A DNA stretch of 64,000 nt from Lacticaseibacillus zeae DSM 20178 = KCTC 3804 (GTDB taxonomy: Bacteria > Bacillota > Bacilli > Lactobacillales > Lactobacillaceae), in NCBI RefSeq assembly GCF_000260435.1, contig NZ_BACQ01000031.1, positions 124,001 through 188,000 of the forward strand, in the 5' to 3' direction. The translations under genes and the position numbers were made by a program. Under the pieces are notes generated by a model, which ran no database searches, had not been told where the DNA came from, and saw only the letters and a program-made list of their open reading frames with translations. Positions 46,258 through 55,781 of the stretch are shown here, in pieces; position 1 is the stretch's first letter, and each line of letters opens with the position of its first letter.

Positions 46258-47598
46258 ATTTTTAAGAATATTTCGCAGTTCGACGACTTGGGCTTTAAGA
46301 TCTTCATTCGTCGTCATCGCTGACATAATTTTTTCGTGCGCGTGGATGACCGTGGTGTGATCTTTACCGCCAATTTCCTGGCCGATTTTCGGCAGACTAT
46401 TGTCAGTCATTTCCCGCGCCAAGTACATCGCGATCTGGCGCGGAATCACGATTTGTTTGACCCGTTTCTTACCTTTTAGATCCTGCACGGTGACCTGAAA
46501 ATATTTGGCCACGGCGTCCAGTATCTGTGCAATGGTCAGTTGGCCGCTGCGATCATCGAGTTTAAGCGCCTTTAACGCATCGGCGGCCAAACTGGTCGTG
46601 ATATCTTCATTTTTCATAGTAGAAAAAGCCTGGACACGTACCAAAGCCCCTTCCAAATCACGGACGTTACTTTCGATTTGGCCAGCAATATAGGAAAGTG
46701 TGTCATCGGGAATGCTGAGATCTTCGGCATCGGCTTTGTTACGCAAGATGGCAATGCGGGTTTCGAGATCGGGTGGTGTCACGTCGACAGACAAGCCCTT
46801 GTTAAACCGCGACACCAGCCGTTCCTGCAACTTAGGAATTTCGTTTGGCAGGCGATCGCTTGTGAGCACGATCTGCTTCATATTTTCGTACAGCGTATTG
46901 AACGTATGGAAGAACTCTTCCTGCGTAGCTTCTTTGTCGCCAAAAAACTGAATATCATCAACCAACAACAGATCAACATTGCGATACTCCTGGCGAAATT
47001 GTTCCTGCTGCTTAGTTTGAATCGAGTTGATGAAGTCGTTGGCAAAATTCTCGCTGGTGACATATTTAATGTTAGCTGCCGGATTATTTTCCAAAACCAG
47101 GTTACCGATAGCCTGCATTAAGTGCGTCTTGCCCAAACCGACGCCACCATAAATAAACAGCGGATTGTAGGTCGTGCCGGGAGCTTCGGCGACCGCTAAC
47201 GCCGCGGCATGCGCCATTTGATTGCCTTTGCCGATCACGAACCGGTCAAACGTGTATTTCGGATTGAGATGCGTTTTCGCCTTAAAAGTCAGTTGTTGAT
47301 CATCGTCATCGGTATTGGATGGTTGCTGATGCGTCGTGACCGGCTGTAACTCGTCTTTAGTCATGATCACCGGATCGACTTCTAGCTGGGCAAACTCGTA
47401 AACTCCTTCCACGACTTTGGTAACCAGATTCTTCTCCCAGTAAGCCTTATGCAACGATGCCGGAACTTCGATTTCAAGTTTATCTTTGGTTAACTTAACG
47501 GGTTTGGCTGTTTGAATCCATGTGCTGTAGCCGACTGGGGTCAACTCTTCACGGAATTTATCATTCAGGTAAGCCCAAAGCTCCTCTAAATTGGGCAT
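46249..47598 (-). CDS. dnaA: Replication initiator DnaA
   Basis: A 449-residue initiator with four domains: an N-terminal interaction domain (1-90), a linker, the AAA+ domain with Walker A GGVGLGKTH and Walker B LLLVDDIQFF, and the C-terminal box-binding domain with GGKDHTTVIHAHEKI. The start follows GAGGGGCGCTT. It leads the dnaA-dnaN operon, and DnaA boxes upstream allow autoregulation. Confidence 0.98.
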   Translation of the reverse strand: MPNLEELWAYLNDKFREELTPVGYSTWIQTAKPVKLTKDKLEIEVPASLHKAYWEKNLVTKVVEGVYEFAQLEVDPVIMTKDELQPVTTHQQPSNTDDDDQQLTFKAKTHLNPKYTFDRFVIGKGNQMAHAAALAVAEAPGTTYNPLFIYGGVGLGKTHLMQAIGNLVLENNPAANIKYVTSENFANDFINSIQTKQQEQFRQEYRNVDLLLVDDIQFFGDKEATQEEFFHTFNTLYENMKQIVLTSDRLPNEIPKLQERLVSRFNKGLSVDVTPPDLETRIAILRNKADAEDLSIPDDTLSYIAGQIESNVRDLEGALVRVQAFSTMKNEDITTSLAADALKALKLDDRSGQLTIAQILDAVAKYFQVTVQDLKGKKRVKQIVIPRQIAMYLAREMTDNSLPKIGQEIGGKDHTTVIHAHEKIMSAMTTNEDLKAQVVELRNILKNRG

Positions 47599-48262
47599 AA
47601 GCGCCCCTCCTCTAAATAGCGGTTGTCATCAGCATCCAAAAAAGCCACTGATGACCAACATGTGATGATACGCGAACATCACATCAGCGCATAAAAAAAC
47701 CACGGCAACTTCCATAGTTGTCAACAAGTGGATCAGCAAACGCTAAATGTGGTTTAACCTAAAATTGCCGACTTAAACACAGGCCGATCAAGATGGACAG
47801 GATTAAGTTCGGCTAACGAATGAATATAATAGCTGATTTTGGTTAGGTCGAAAAATGTTCTGCAGACATAAGTTTAGCATTGCGGAACCGAGTTTTCCAC
47901 AGAAACCACAGTTTTCCACAAACAAAAATTCGCGAAATAAACAAGGTGCGAACAAATTATCCCCAGCCTTGAGGACACCCGCACCGAACTAACAAGAAAA
48001 ATGCAGTTATGCACATAGCGTCTGTGGAACCAAAACCTTGTAGCAGTAGGTGTTTCACAAGATATGAACAGGCTTCTGACAGCCTGTGGATAACTATATC
48101 AACACCCATGTGATTCTGCGAATTAGCTGTGCGCTATTTGTGCATAACAATTAAAAGTGATTTTTGTGATACACAACTTATCCACAGGTCGACTAGCAAC
48201 AGTGCGTAACCGTCAGAACAACGAAAAGTCCAAAAAAGATCCACTATGTCAGCGAAAAAACC
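47599..48262. other. Origin of chromosome replication (oriC) upstream of dnaA
   Basis: The gene-free stretch between dnaA and rpmH holds a cluster of DnaA boxes: TTTTCCACA (47893-47901 and 47912-47920), TTATCCCCA (47957-47965), TTATGCACA (48007-48015), TGTGGATAA (48085-48093), TGTGCATAA (48139-48147) and TTATCCACA (48178-48186). Closer to dnaA lie a leader hairpin ATGTGATG/CATCACAT (47659-47683) and AT-rich sequence. Gene strand bias switches here. Confidence 0.88.
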
Positions 48263-48291
48263 TTGACGCAGCTTGCGTCCTCGTGTAAACT
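48263..48291 (+). promoter_or_regulatory. Promoter of rpmH
   Basis: TTGACG, a 17-base spacer, then TAAACT, about 65 bases before the rpmH start. Confidence 0.75.
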
Positions 48292-48357
48292 CGGATGATG
48301 TCTGATAATGCAAGTCATCTTAAAAAGATAAATCGGGTTTTATAGGAGGTGTCGTCA

Positions 48358-48498
48358 ATGACAACCAAACGTACTTTCCAACCAAAGAAACGTCACCGCG
48401 AACGTGTTCATGGTTTCATGAAGCGAATGAGCACAAAAAACGGCCGCAAAGTTTTAGCACGCCGTCGCGCTAAAGGACGTAAAGTATTATCCGCCTAA
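48358..48498 (+). CDS. rpmH: 50S ribosomal protein L34
   Basis: A 46-residue, highly basic protein that begins [20 protein letters not shown] and ends GRKVLSA. It is the first gene on the right-hand side of oriC, as in most bacteria. The start follows ATAGGAGGTGTCGTCA. It has its own terminator, so rnpA is at least partly separate. Confidence 0.97.
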   Translation: MTTKRTFQPKKRHRERVHGFMKRMSTKNGRKVLARRRAKGRKVLSA

Positions 48499-48499
48499 G

Positions 48500-48525
48500 C
48501 CACTGACCGCGTCAGTGGTTTTTTT
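48500..48525 (+). terminator. Terminator after rpmH
   Basis: CCACTGAC, a 3-base loop, GTCAGTGG, then seven T. Confidence 0.88.
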
Positions 48526-48526
48526 A

Positions 48527-48746
48527 AGAGCGCGAACAGGCCCGTTTAGAAACCGGAGTGTAAGTGGCCTTGGGCGTGATGGCGGTCTTTGCCATTGCGA
48601 CCAAGGTCCTTACACGCAGGTTTCTGGGCCTGTGAGCGCGTTTCGGAGAGTTCTCGGCCAGCGAGCCGTGATGGCGGTCTTTGCCATTGCGACCAAGGTC
48701 CTTACACGCAGGTTTCTGGGCCTATGAGCGCGTTTCGGAGAGCCTC
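48527..48746. repeat. Palindromic intergenic repeat, copy C, with a 75-bp internal direct duplication
   Basis: It begins AGCGCGAACAGGCCCGTTTA and has the stem AGTGTAAGTGGCCTTGG / CCAAGGTCCTTACACGC around a GTGATGGCGGTCTTTGCCAT core. The right half is duplicated: 48576-48650 and 48668-48742 are nearly identical. It lies between rpmH and rnpA. Confidence 0.85.
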
Positions 48747-48974
48747 GGCCATTCCCAATTAAGGGAGCCGCCGATCTTAACCGCAACGCCTCCCGAAACC
48801 AAACCCCACCAGCCATCCAATGAACGGCAATGACCCGATTGTTGGTCGTTGCCGTTCATTTTATTCATCACCCATTTCCCATCCATCATATAAAATCGGC
48901 AGTCACCTGCTGATACATATAGGAAAACATCAAATCGTCTTGTATACTTAGAACCAGATTGTGAGGGAGCATCA

Positions 48975-49331
48975 TTGCGCAAGTCGTATCGGATCAAAAA
49001 AGAAGCTGAATTTCAAAATGTGTTTGACCACGGCGATTCGGTTGCCAACCGCAATTTTGTGATCTATCACATGAAAAGGGATCAACCCCATTTTCGGGTG
49101 GGGATCTCTGTAGGCAAAAAAGTCGGCCACACCGCCGTGATGCGAAATCAGATTAAACGCTATATTCGCCAAAGCCTGCTCGAGTTAAAACCCGACATTG
49201 ATCCGCAGACCGATTTTCTGGTCATTGCGCGTAAGTCCGCTAACCAGCTTGATATGGCTGAAACCAAGAAGAACCTGATTCATGTCATGCGCTTGGCGGG
49301 CATCCTGAACGAAGATATCGAGGTCATCTGA
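48975..49331 (+). CDS. rnpA: Ribonuclease P protein component
   Basis: A 118-residue basic protein that starts [20 protein letters not shown] and carries the RNPA motif [15 protein letters not shown] (RNR-like). It matures tRNA 5' ends with the RNA subunit. The start is TTG at 48975 with GTGAGGGAGC upstream; there is no ATG in place. A TATACT -10 box lies about 25 bases upstream. It is unusual that a 220-bp repeat and terminator sit between rpmH and rnpA. Confidence 0.95.
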   Translation: MRKSYRIKKEAEFQNVFDHGDSVANRNFVIYHMKRDQPHFRVGISVGKKVGHTAVMRNQIKRYIRQSLLELKPDIDPQTDFLVIARKSANQLDMAETKKNLIHVMRLAGILNEDIEVI

Positions 49332-49360
49332 CCATGCTTAGGTTAAGAGAGGGATTATTT

Positions 49361-50197
49361 GTGAAAAATCGTCAAATCAAACGCCTGCTTGTCATTGTGA
49401 GCATGCTGAGTCTGGTTTTCATTCTGACCGCCTGTGGCACGGCGCCAGTGTCAGAACATAGTACCGGATTCTGGGATCGTTATGTGGTTTACACGGCCGG
49501 CCAATTTGTTATCTGGCTGGCAAATCTGTTTGGCGGCAACCCCGGTGTCGGGATTATTGCCTTCACCCTGATCATCCGGATTTTGATTTTCCCGTTGAGC
49601 TACCTGTCCATCAAGAGTATGGCCAAGCAACAGGAACTCGCTCCGCAGATGAAAGAGCTGCAACAAAAATACAGTTCTAAGGACACGGAAACCCAGACCA
49701 AGCTGCGTGATGAAACCCAGAAACTTTATGCTTCTGCGGGCGTTAACCCAGTGATGGGCTGTTTGCCAATCGTGATTCAGATGCCATTTCTGATTGCGCT
49801 GTATCAAGCGATTTTGCGAACAACATCGCTGCAATCCGGAACGTTCCTATGGATGAACCTGTCCAAACCCGATCCATGGTGGGTGATGCAGATTCTGGCG
49901 ACCTTATTTACGTTAGGCACCAGCATTTTATCCATGATGGCTCAGCCAACTCGTAATTCAAGCAGTTGGATTATGATGATCATTTCGCCGCTGATGATTT
50001 TTGTTTTCTCAGTAACCTTACCAAGTGCGCTGGCCATTTACTGGGTTGTTACCAACGCCTTTTCAATGGTTCAGCAGTTACTGATTCAAAACCCATTCAA
50101 GATTCGGCGCGAGCGTGAAGAAAAAGCGCGGGCGGAAAAGGAAAAAGAACGGGCACTCAAAAAGGCGTATAAGAAAGCGACCAAACGGCGTAAATAA
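49361..50197 (+). CDS. yidC: Membrane protein insertase YidC/OxaA (lipoprotein type)
   Basis: A 278-residue insertase with a lipoprotein signal (lipobox LTAC, Cys near 25) and about five membrane segments. It has the positively charged groove segment FTLIIRILIFPLSYLSIKSM (Arg in the first core helix) and a basic C-terminal tail KRRK. It inserts membrane proteins with or without Sec. The start is GTG at 49361 with AGAGGGATT upstream; an ATG at 49334 is the alternative. The order rnpA-yidC-jag is standard. Confidence 0.95.
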   Translation: MKNRQIKRLLVIVSMLSLVFILTACGTAPVSEHSTGFWDRYVVYTAGQFVIWLANLFGGNPGVGIIAFTLIIRILIFPLSYLSIKSMAKQQELAPQMKELQQKYSSKDTETQTKLRDETQKLYASAGVNPVMGCLPIVIQMPFLIALYQAILRTTSLQSGTFLWMNLSKPDPWWVMQILATLFTLGTSILSMMAQPTRNSSSWIMMIISPLMIFVFSVTLPSALAIYWVVTNAFSMVQQLLIQNPFKIRREREEKARAEKEKERALKKAYKKATKRRK

Positions 50198-50214
50198 CAA
50201 CGGGAGGAAGCAAG

Positions 50215-50982
50215 ATGCCAACCTTTCAAGGCAGTACGATTCAAAAAGCCATCGAAACCGGGCTGAAGCAACTTGGCCTACCACGTGATGCGGTTAGCGT
50301 TCAAGTTGTTCAGGAAAACAAGAACGGCTTCTTGGGCTTCATGCGTAAACCGGCCATTGTCAATCTAAAACCACTGGAGCCACCTGCAGATCCAGCTCCT
50401 GATCCAAAAACCGACCATGATCCTGCAGGTAAATCAAGTCCGGGTAAACTTGCAGTGGCATTAACCGACACTGCCGGTAAGAAAATTGCCAGTGCGTTTA
50501 ACGATATCACCACTAAAAAGCGCGACAATCAAACCGCGCTGGCGATGGTGCAAAGCTATTTGGAAGACATCACCACCGGCATGGGGATCAAAACGCAAGT
50601 CAGCAGCGAACGTCAGGGCAATACAGTTACCTTCCAACTCAAAACCGATGAGGAAGGGCTGTTAATCGGCAAACACGGCAAGATTATCAATGCCATTCAA
50701 TACTTAGCCCAGACCGAATTCAACCATTATGCCAAAAGCAAATGGACGATTATGTTGGATGTTGGCGATTATCGCGAACGCCGCCAAGCCACCGTTACGC
50801 GCTTAGCCGAACGCACCGCGCGTGAGGTTTTGGCAACCGGCAAAGCGATCTACTTAGATCCAATGCCATCATTCGAACGCAAGGCTATCCACACGACCCT
50901 AGCCGACAATCAATACGTCGACACCCATTCCGAAGGCGTCGACCCCCGCCGCTACGTCGTGGTCACCCCAAAACGACCGTAA
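50215..50982 (+). CDS. jag: RNA-binding protein Jag/KhpB
   Basis: A 255-residue protein with a Jag-N domain (FQGSTIQKAIETGLKQLGL), a linker, a KH domain (LLIGKHGKIINAIQYLAQ) and an R3H domain (RERRQATVTRLAERTAREV). It partners KhpA and affects cell elongation and division in Gram-positives. The start follows CGGGAGGAAGCAAG, 17 bases after yidC. Confidence 0.94.
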   Translation: MPTFQGSTIQKAIETGLKQLGLPRDAVSVQVVQENKNGFLGFMRKPAIVNLKPLEPPADPAPDPKTDHDPAGKSSPGKLAVALTDTAGKKIASAFNDITTKKRDNQTALAMVQSYLEDITTGMGIKTQVSSERQGNTVTFQLKTDEEGLLIGKHGKIINAIQYLAQTEFNHYAKSKWTIMLDVGDYRERRQATVTRLAERTAREVLATGKAIYLDPMPSFERKAIHTTLADNQYVDTHSEGVDPRRYVVVTPKRP

Positions 50983-50989
50983 CTAACTT

Positions 50990-51018
50990 TTGACAAGTAG
51001 CCTTCATTTAAGTATGAT
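50990..51018 (+). promoter_or_regulatory. Promoter downstream of jag
   Basis: TTGACA, a 17-base spacer, then TATGAT. It starts 8 bases after the jag stop and points to a short unit that ends in a terminator at 51107. Confidence 0.7.
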
Positions 51019-51024
51019 GGTCAC

Positions 51025-51107
51025 AGTTTAATAACGATGAAGTAGTCAAAGTGCTTTATCCAGTCTCTCCCAAACAAGGGCAGAGACTGGATTCGGCACT
51101 TTTTTTG
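51025..51107 (+). ncRNA. Candidate small RNA or attenuated leader upstream of mnmE
   Basis: Starting about 7 bases after the -10 box, the predicted transcript of about 80 bases is mostly one long hairpin. AGTGC (51050-51054) pairs with GCACT, and ATCCAGTCTCT with AGAGACTGGAT, and the stem is followed by TTTTTTT. There is no open frame of note. It could be a stand-alone small RNA or an attenuator for mnmE-mnmG. Confidence 0.5.
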
Positions 51108-51112
51108 TGAAG

Positions 51113-51361
51113 TGAGCGCGAGCCGGCGCGTTCAGAAGCCGGCGAGCGCGTTATGAAGTGAGCGTGAGCCAGCCCGGTTAGAAGCCGGAGTGTAAGTGTC
51201 CTCGGGCGTGATGGCGGTCTTTGCCATTGCGACCGAGGTCCTTACACGCAGGCTTCTGGGCTGGGGAGCGCGTTATGGAGAGCGTCAGGCGGGCTGGGCC
51301 TTGGCCATTTAGGCTTGAGGTCCTTACACGCAGGCTTCTGCGCCGGGGAGCGCGTTATGGA
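51113..51361. repeat. Palindromic intergenic repeat, copy D (chimera of two subtypes)
   Basis: It contains AGCGTGAGCCAGCCCGGTTA, the core AGTGTAAGTGTCCTCGGGCG with GTGATGGCGGTCTTTGCCAT as in copy C, then a second right half GGCCATTTAGGCTTGAGGTC with CTTACACGCAGGCTTCTGCG as in copies A and E. It ends GAGCGCGTTATGGA. It occupies the gap between the small RNA candidate and mnmE. Confidence 0.85.
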
Positions 51362-51453
51362 ATGCCACAGTAAAAAGCCCCTCCGCAGCTTAACCACCGC
51401 CACTATCCAAAACCTTCTCAACACACAAACTATCAAAAAAGGAGTCGTCCGTT

Positions 51454-52842
51454 ATGTCTACATCTATCACTGCTTACGACACCATCGCAGCGATTTCGAC
51501 ACCGCCTGGCGAAGGTGCGATCAGCATTGTCCGGCTCAGCGGCGAAACCGCCGTCACAACCGCCAACAAAGTCTTCAAAGGCAAAGACCTCACAAAAGTC
51601 AAAAGTCATACGATTCATTACGGCCACATTGTCGATCCGGAAAGCGGCGACTTGATTGATGAAGTGATGGTGAGTGTGATGTTGGCGCCAAAGACGTTCA
51701 CCCGCGAAGATGTGGTTGAAATCAACTGTCACGGCGGCATTGTTGCGACTAATCGCATTTTGCAATTACTACTTGGCGAAGGTGCCCGCATGGCCGAGCC
51801 AGGCGAATTTACCAAACGGGCCTTTTTAAATGGGCGGATTGATCTCACTGAAGCCGAGTCGGTCATGGATCTGATCCGGGCAAAAACAGATCGCGCCATG
51901 CAGGTCGCCGTTAATCAGCTGGATGGGAATCTGCACACGTTAATTAAACGGCTGCGGCAGGAGATTCTCGAAGTGTTAGCTCAAGTCGAGGTCAATATCG
52001 ACTATCCCGAATACGATACGGACGAAATGACGACCAAAATGCTGCTTGAAAAAGCGCAAACCGTCAAAAAAGCCATCGAACAGCTGCTGACCACAGCCAG
52101 CCAAGGAAAAGTGCTACGCGAAGGCTTGGCGACAGCGATTGTCGGGCGCCCGAATGTGGGTAAAAGTTCGTTGCTGAACCATATGTTGCACGAAGACAAG
52201 GCCATTGTGACTGATGTTGCCGGCACCACGCGGGATGTGCTGGAGGAATACGTTAATGTGCGCGGCGTTCCGTTGAAGTTGGTCGACACGGCCGGCATTC
52301 ATGACACCACTGATAAAGTCGAAAAAATCGGCGTCGAACGTTCGCGGCAAGCCATCACGCAGGCGGATCTGATTTTACTGGTATTAGACCAAAGTCAACC
52401 GCTGACGGCCGAAGATCGCGAATTGGTCGCGGCCACCGCAGACAAAAAACGTATTATTGTCCTGAATAAACAAGACCTACCAAAACAGCTCGATACAGAT
52501 GCTCTGTACAAGTTAGTAAAACCGAATGAAGTCATCAAAACGGCCATTCCTACCAGTGATGGCATGGACGAACTTGATGAGCGCATCGCTAAACTCTTCT
52601 TTGGCGGCATTGAAAACAGTCAGGGTACCGTTATGGTTTCGAATGCGCGGCAAATCGGCTTGTTGCGGCAGGCTAGCAAAAGTCTGGACGCGGTCATTGC
52701 CGGTATCGATGCCGGGATGCCGATCGATTTGGTGCAAATTGACATGACCGCAGCTTGGGACAAACTCGGTGAAATTACTGGTGAAAGTGCCCCGGATGAA
52801 TTGATCACCCAGTTATTCAGTCAATTTTGCTTAGGTAAGTAA
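51454..52842 (+). CDS. mnmE: tRNA modification GTPase MnmE (TrmE)
   Basis: A 462-residue protein with an N-terminal tetrahydrofolate-binding domain ([20 protein letters not shown]), a helical domain, the GTPase domain with G1 [10 protein letters not shown]3 DTAGIHDT and G4 NKQD, and the C-terminal active CLGK. With MnmG it modifies the wobble uridine of several tRNAs. The start follows AAAAAAGGAGTCGTCCGTT. Confidence 0.97.
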   Translation: MSTSITAYDTIAAISTPPGEGAISIVRLSGETAVTTANKVFKGKDLTKVKSHTIHYGHIVDPESGDLIDEVMVSVMLAPKTFTREDVVEINCHGGIVATNRILQLLLGEGARMAEPGEFTKRAFLNGRIDLTEAESVMDLIRAKTDRAMQVAVNQLDGNLHTLIKRLRQEILEVLAQVEVNIDYPEYDTDEMTTKMLLEKAQTVKKAIEQLLTTASQGKVLREGLATAIVGRPNVGKSSLLNHMLHEDKAIVTDVAGTTRDVLEEYVNVRGVPLKLVDTAGIHDTTDKVEKIGVERSRQAITQADLILLVLDQSQPLTAEDRELVAATADKKRIIVLNKQDLPKQLDTDALYKLVKPNEVIKTAIPTSDGMDELDERIAKLFFGGIENSQGTVMVSNARQIGLLRQASKSLDAVIAGIDAGMPIDLVQIDMTAAWDKLGEITGESAPDELITQLFSQFCLGK

Positions 52843-52882
52843 CCTTTAATGTGATGAGAAACAGATTCGTGGAGGAAAACAG

Positions 52883-54784
52883 ATGCCAGAAGTAAAGAAG
52901 TTTGAAGCCGGCAAGTATGATGTGGTGATTGTCGGCGCCGGCCATGCCGGTTGTGAAGCTGCCTTAGCTGCGGCGCGCATGGGTGAAAAAACATTGTTGC
53001 TAACGATTAGCCTGGAAATGTTGGCATTTATGCCATGTAATCCCAGTCTCGGCGGTCCGGCCAAGGGAATCGTGGTCCGCGAAATCGATGCACTTGGCGG
53101 TGAAATGGGCAAGAATATCGACCGCACCTATATTCAAATGCGGATGCTCAACACCGGTAAGGGTCCGGCTGTGCGGGCGTTGCGGGCGCAGGCGGATAAA
53201 GCTGCCTATCATCGCAGCATGAAGCATGTCATCGAAGACACACCTAACCTGGATTTACGCCAAGGGTTGGCAACCGAAGTGCTGGTCGAAGACGGCAAGG
53301 CAGTTGGCATCGTGGCCGCAACCGGCGCGACTTATCGAGCCAAAAGCGTTGTGCTCACGGCTGGCACTAGCTCCCGCGGCAAGATTATCATCGGCGAGCT
53401 GATGTACAGTTCCGGCCCTAACAACAGTTTGCCAAGCATCAAGTTGTCGGAGAATCTGGAGCACCTTGGTTTTAAATTACGCCGCTTTAAAACCGGAACA
53501 CCGCCACGGGTTAATGGCAACACGATTGACTTCAGCAAAACCGAAGAACAGCCGGGTGACACGACGCCGAATCATTTTAGTTTTACGACTCCTGACTCGG
53601 TCTACCTCAAAGACCAGTTAAGCTGCTGGATGACGTATACCAACGCAACGACCCACCAAATCATCCGCGAAAATCTGGATCGCGCACCGATGTTTTCCGG
53701 CGTCATTAAAGGTGTCGGTCCGCGTTATTGCCCATCCATTGAAGATAAAATCGTGCGCTTTGCGGATAAGCCACGCCACCAGCTGTTTCTGGAACCTGAA
53801 GGCCGCGACACTTCCGAGTATTATGTCGGTGACTTTTCCACGTCCATGCCTGAAGAGATTCAGTTGAAAATGCTGCATAGTGTGGCGGGTTTGGAAAAGG
53901 CCGAGCTTATGCGTCCGGGGTATGCGATTGAGTATGATGTGATTGAGCCGTGGCAATTGAAAGCGACGTTGGAGACTAAAATCGTTGAGAACCTCTACAC
54001 TGCCGGTCAAATGAATGGTACCAGCGGTTATGAAGAAGCGGCTGGCCAGGGAATCGTGGCCGGGATCAATGCGGCCCGCCGTGCTCAAGGTAAAGGACCG
54101 TTCACCTTGAAGCGGTCCGATGCTTATATTGGCGTCATGATTGACGATCTGGTCACCAAAGGCACGAACGAACCTTATCGATTGCTGACTAGCCGCGCAG
54201 AGTATCGGTTGTTGTTGCGCCACGACAATGCTGACTTACGACTCACGCCAATGGGTCACGAGCTGGGCTTAATTAGTGATCAGCGGTACGCTGACTTTTT
54301 GGCAAAACGCCAGGCTATCACGACGGAATTGAAGCGACTGGAGACAACGCGGTTGAAACCCAAGGATGTTAACCCGTGGCTTGAAGCCCATCACTTTGCG
54401 CCATTGAAAGATGGTGTTCTCGCCAGCGATTTCCTGAAGCGGCCGGAAATTGATTACCAAACCATGGCACAATTTTTACCTGACAATCCGGAACTGGATC
54501 ATCGGGTCATCGAACAAGTCGAAATTCAAATTAAATACGCCGGTTACATTGCCAAGGAAGAAGCCAGCGTTGCCAAGTTGAAGCGACTTGAAGGCAAAAA
54601 GATTCCGACACGCATCGATTACAATGCCATCAACGGTTTGGCGACAGAGGCCCGGCAGAAGCTGGTTAAAATCCAACCGGCAACCATCGCTCAGGCCAGC
54701 CGAATCAGCGGGGTTAATCCGGCTGATGTCGCAATTTTGTCGGTTTATATCGAACAGGGACGTATTAGTAAGGTGGCGCAATAG
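52883..54784 (+). CDS. mnmG: tRNA modification FAD enzyme MnmG (GidA)
   Basis: A 633-residue flavoenzyme with the FAD motif [19 protein letters not shown], the [12 protein letters not shown] block and [16 protein letters not shown], all conserved in GidA. It acts with MnmE in forming 5-substituted uridines at position 34. The start follows GTGGAGGAAAACAG, 40 bases after mnmE. Confidence 0.97.
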   Translation: MPEVKKFEAGKYDVVIVGAGHAGCEAALAAARMGEKTLLLTISLEMLAFMPCNPSLGGPAKGIVVREIDALGGEMGKNIDRTYIQMRMLNTGKGPAVRALRAQADKAAYHRSMKHVIEDTPNLDLRQGLATEVLVEDGKAVGIVAATGATYRAKSVVLTAGTSSRGKIIIGELMYSSGPNNSLPSIKLSENLEHLGFKLRRFKTGTPPRVNGNTIDFSKTEEQPGDTTPNHFSFTTPDSVYLKDQLSCWMTYTNATTHQIIRENLDRAPMFSGVIKGVGPRYCPSIEDKIVRFADKPRHQLFLEPEGRDTSEYYVGDFSTSMPEEIQLKMLHSVAGLEKAELMRPGYAIEYDVIEPWQLKATLETKIVENLYTAGQMNGTSGYEEAAGQGIVAGINAARRAQGKGPFTLKRSDAYIGVMIDDLVTKGTNEPYRLLTSRAEYRLLLRHDNADLRLTPMGHELGLISDQRYADFLAKRQAITTELKRLETTRLKPKDVNPWLEAHHFAPLKDGVLASDFLKRPEIDYQTMAQFLPDNPELDHRVIEQVEIQIKYAGYIAKEEASVAKLKRLEGKKIPTRIDYNAINGLATEARQKLVKIQPATIAQASRISGVNPADVAILSVYIEQGRISKVAQ

Positions 54785-54791
54785 AAGCGTG

Positions 54792-54829
54792 GCCAGGAAA
54801 CCTGAAGTTAAAGGTTCCCTGGCTTTTTT
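54792..54829 (+). terminator. Terminator after mnmG
   Basis: GCCAGG-AACCT pairs with AGGTT-CCTGGC and is followed by six T. The following 54832-54880 has a weak remnant of the palindromic repeat (GCGAGCGAGAACCGAGGC). Confidence 0.85.
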
Positions 54830-55015
54830 GATGCGAGCGAGAACCGAGGCAACCAGAAATCAAGGAACGCGCATGATGGTATTGAGTAAAGAAATTGATG
54901 GATTGAAACTGTTCAAATAAATAAATTTATATTATGATAAGAACCATTAACCTGTAGATGCTTTGAAACTGACCTTGGATGAAACTCTCCCCCCTTAATA
55001 AAGGAGTTTTAACTT

Positions 55016-55237
55016 ATGAAGCAAAACCTGATCCAGTCGTTGTGGTTTATTTTTCTGTTGTTTTTGGCATTTGTGGTACCGGTGTTCGGTCTTCTGCCGG
55101 CTATTTATTTATGGACAACAATGAAAAAAGTACCTGACTTGGCAGCCATGCGGGGATGGACAATGGGGGCGCTTGTGGTGCAGGGTTGCTACGTGCTCGC
55201 ATTGGTCTTGATTTTTCTGTTTTTTGTCCCGGCATAA
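55016..55237 (+). CDS. Small two-segment membrane protein, unknown function
   Basis: A 73-residue protein with hydrophobic segments at about 8-34 and 48-72 joined by a short loop with KKVPDLAAMRGW. The start follows AAAGGAGTTTTAACTT. No family is recognised. It is followed by a second small membrane gene and may form a pair with it. Confidence 0.6.
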   Translation: MKQNLIQSLWFIFLLFLAFVVPVFGLLPAIYLWTTMKKVPDLAAMRGWTMGALVVQGCYVLALVLIFLFFVPA

Positions 55238-55363
55238 GTGGTACCCGCCAACATGCGATTGAAGCATAGACTTTGTGTTGAGGCAAAAACATTGATATTC
55301 TAAAAGCGGTCAGCGATGATCAACCGCGATCAATGGCTGATACATTAGCGTGAGGTATACCAG

Positions 55364-55570
55364 ATGGATATTCTTTTGCCGCGGCTGCTACTAATCTTTT
55401 TGCTATTACTGATCTGTGTCATGTTGGTACTGTCCCTGATTGCGATTTTATGGAAAAGCAGGTTTTCCAGATTGCTCAAAAGTTTGCTGGCAACACTGAT
55501 TGGCGGTGCCTTGATTTTATTGGTTTATGGATCGTTATTTATTATTTTCTTTGGGGTTAATACACCTTAA
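55364..55570 (+). CDS. Small two-segment membrane protein, unknown function
   Basis: A 68-residue, very Leu-rich protein with segments at about 4-29 and 40-64 and a basic loop WKSRFSRLLKS. The start follows GTGAGGTATACCAG. No family is recognised. A terminator follows. Confidence 0.55.
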   Translation: MDILLPRLLLIFLLLLICVMLVLSLIAILWKSRFSRLLKSLLATLIGGALILLVYGSLFIIFFGVNTP

Positions 55571-55605
55571 TGTGAAGTTTAATGCGTGTAATAAGTGCAC
55601 GGCTG

Positions 55606-55637
55606 AAAAAAGTGTCTGCTGCAGCGGGCGCTTTTTT
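55606..55637 (+). terminator. Terminator after the small membrane genes
   Basis: AAAAGTGTCTGC pairs, with several G-T pairs, with GCGGGCGCTTTT and is followed by TT. Confidence 0.65.
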
Positions 55638-55781
55638 CATTGGTTAAGCTGGGCAACTGATGAAAATTTGTTTTAGACACGATATGCTGTTTTTAAATGA
55701 CTATTTTATGGCGGGTTGCTTGCCACTGGCGCTAAAAAAGCCGACAATTAGTAAAACGCAACGCGATAAGGAGCAGGATGC

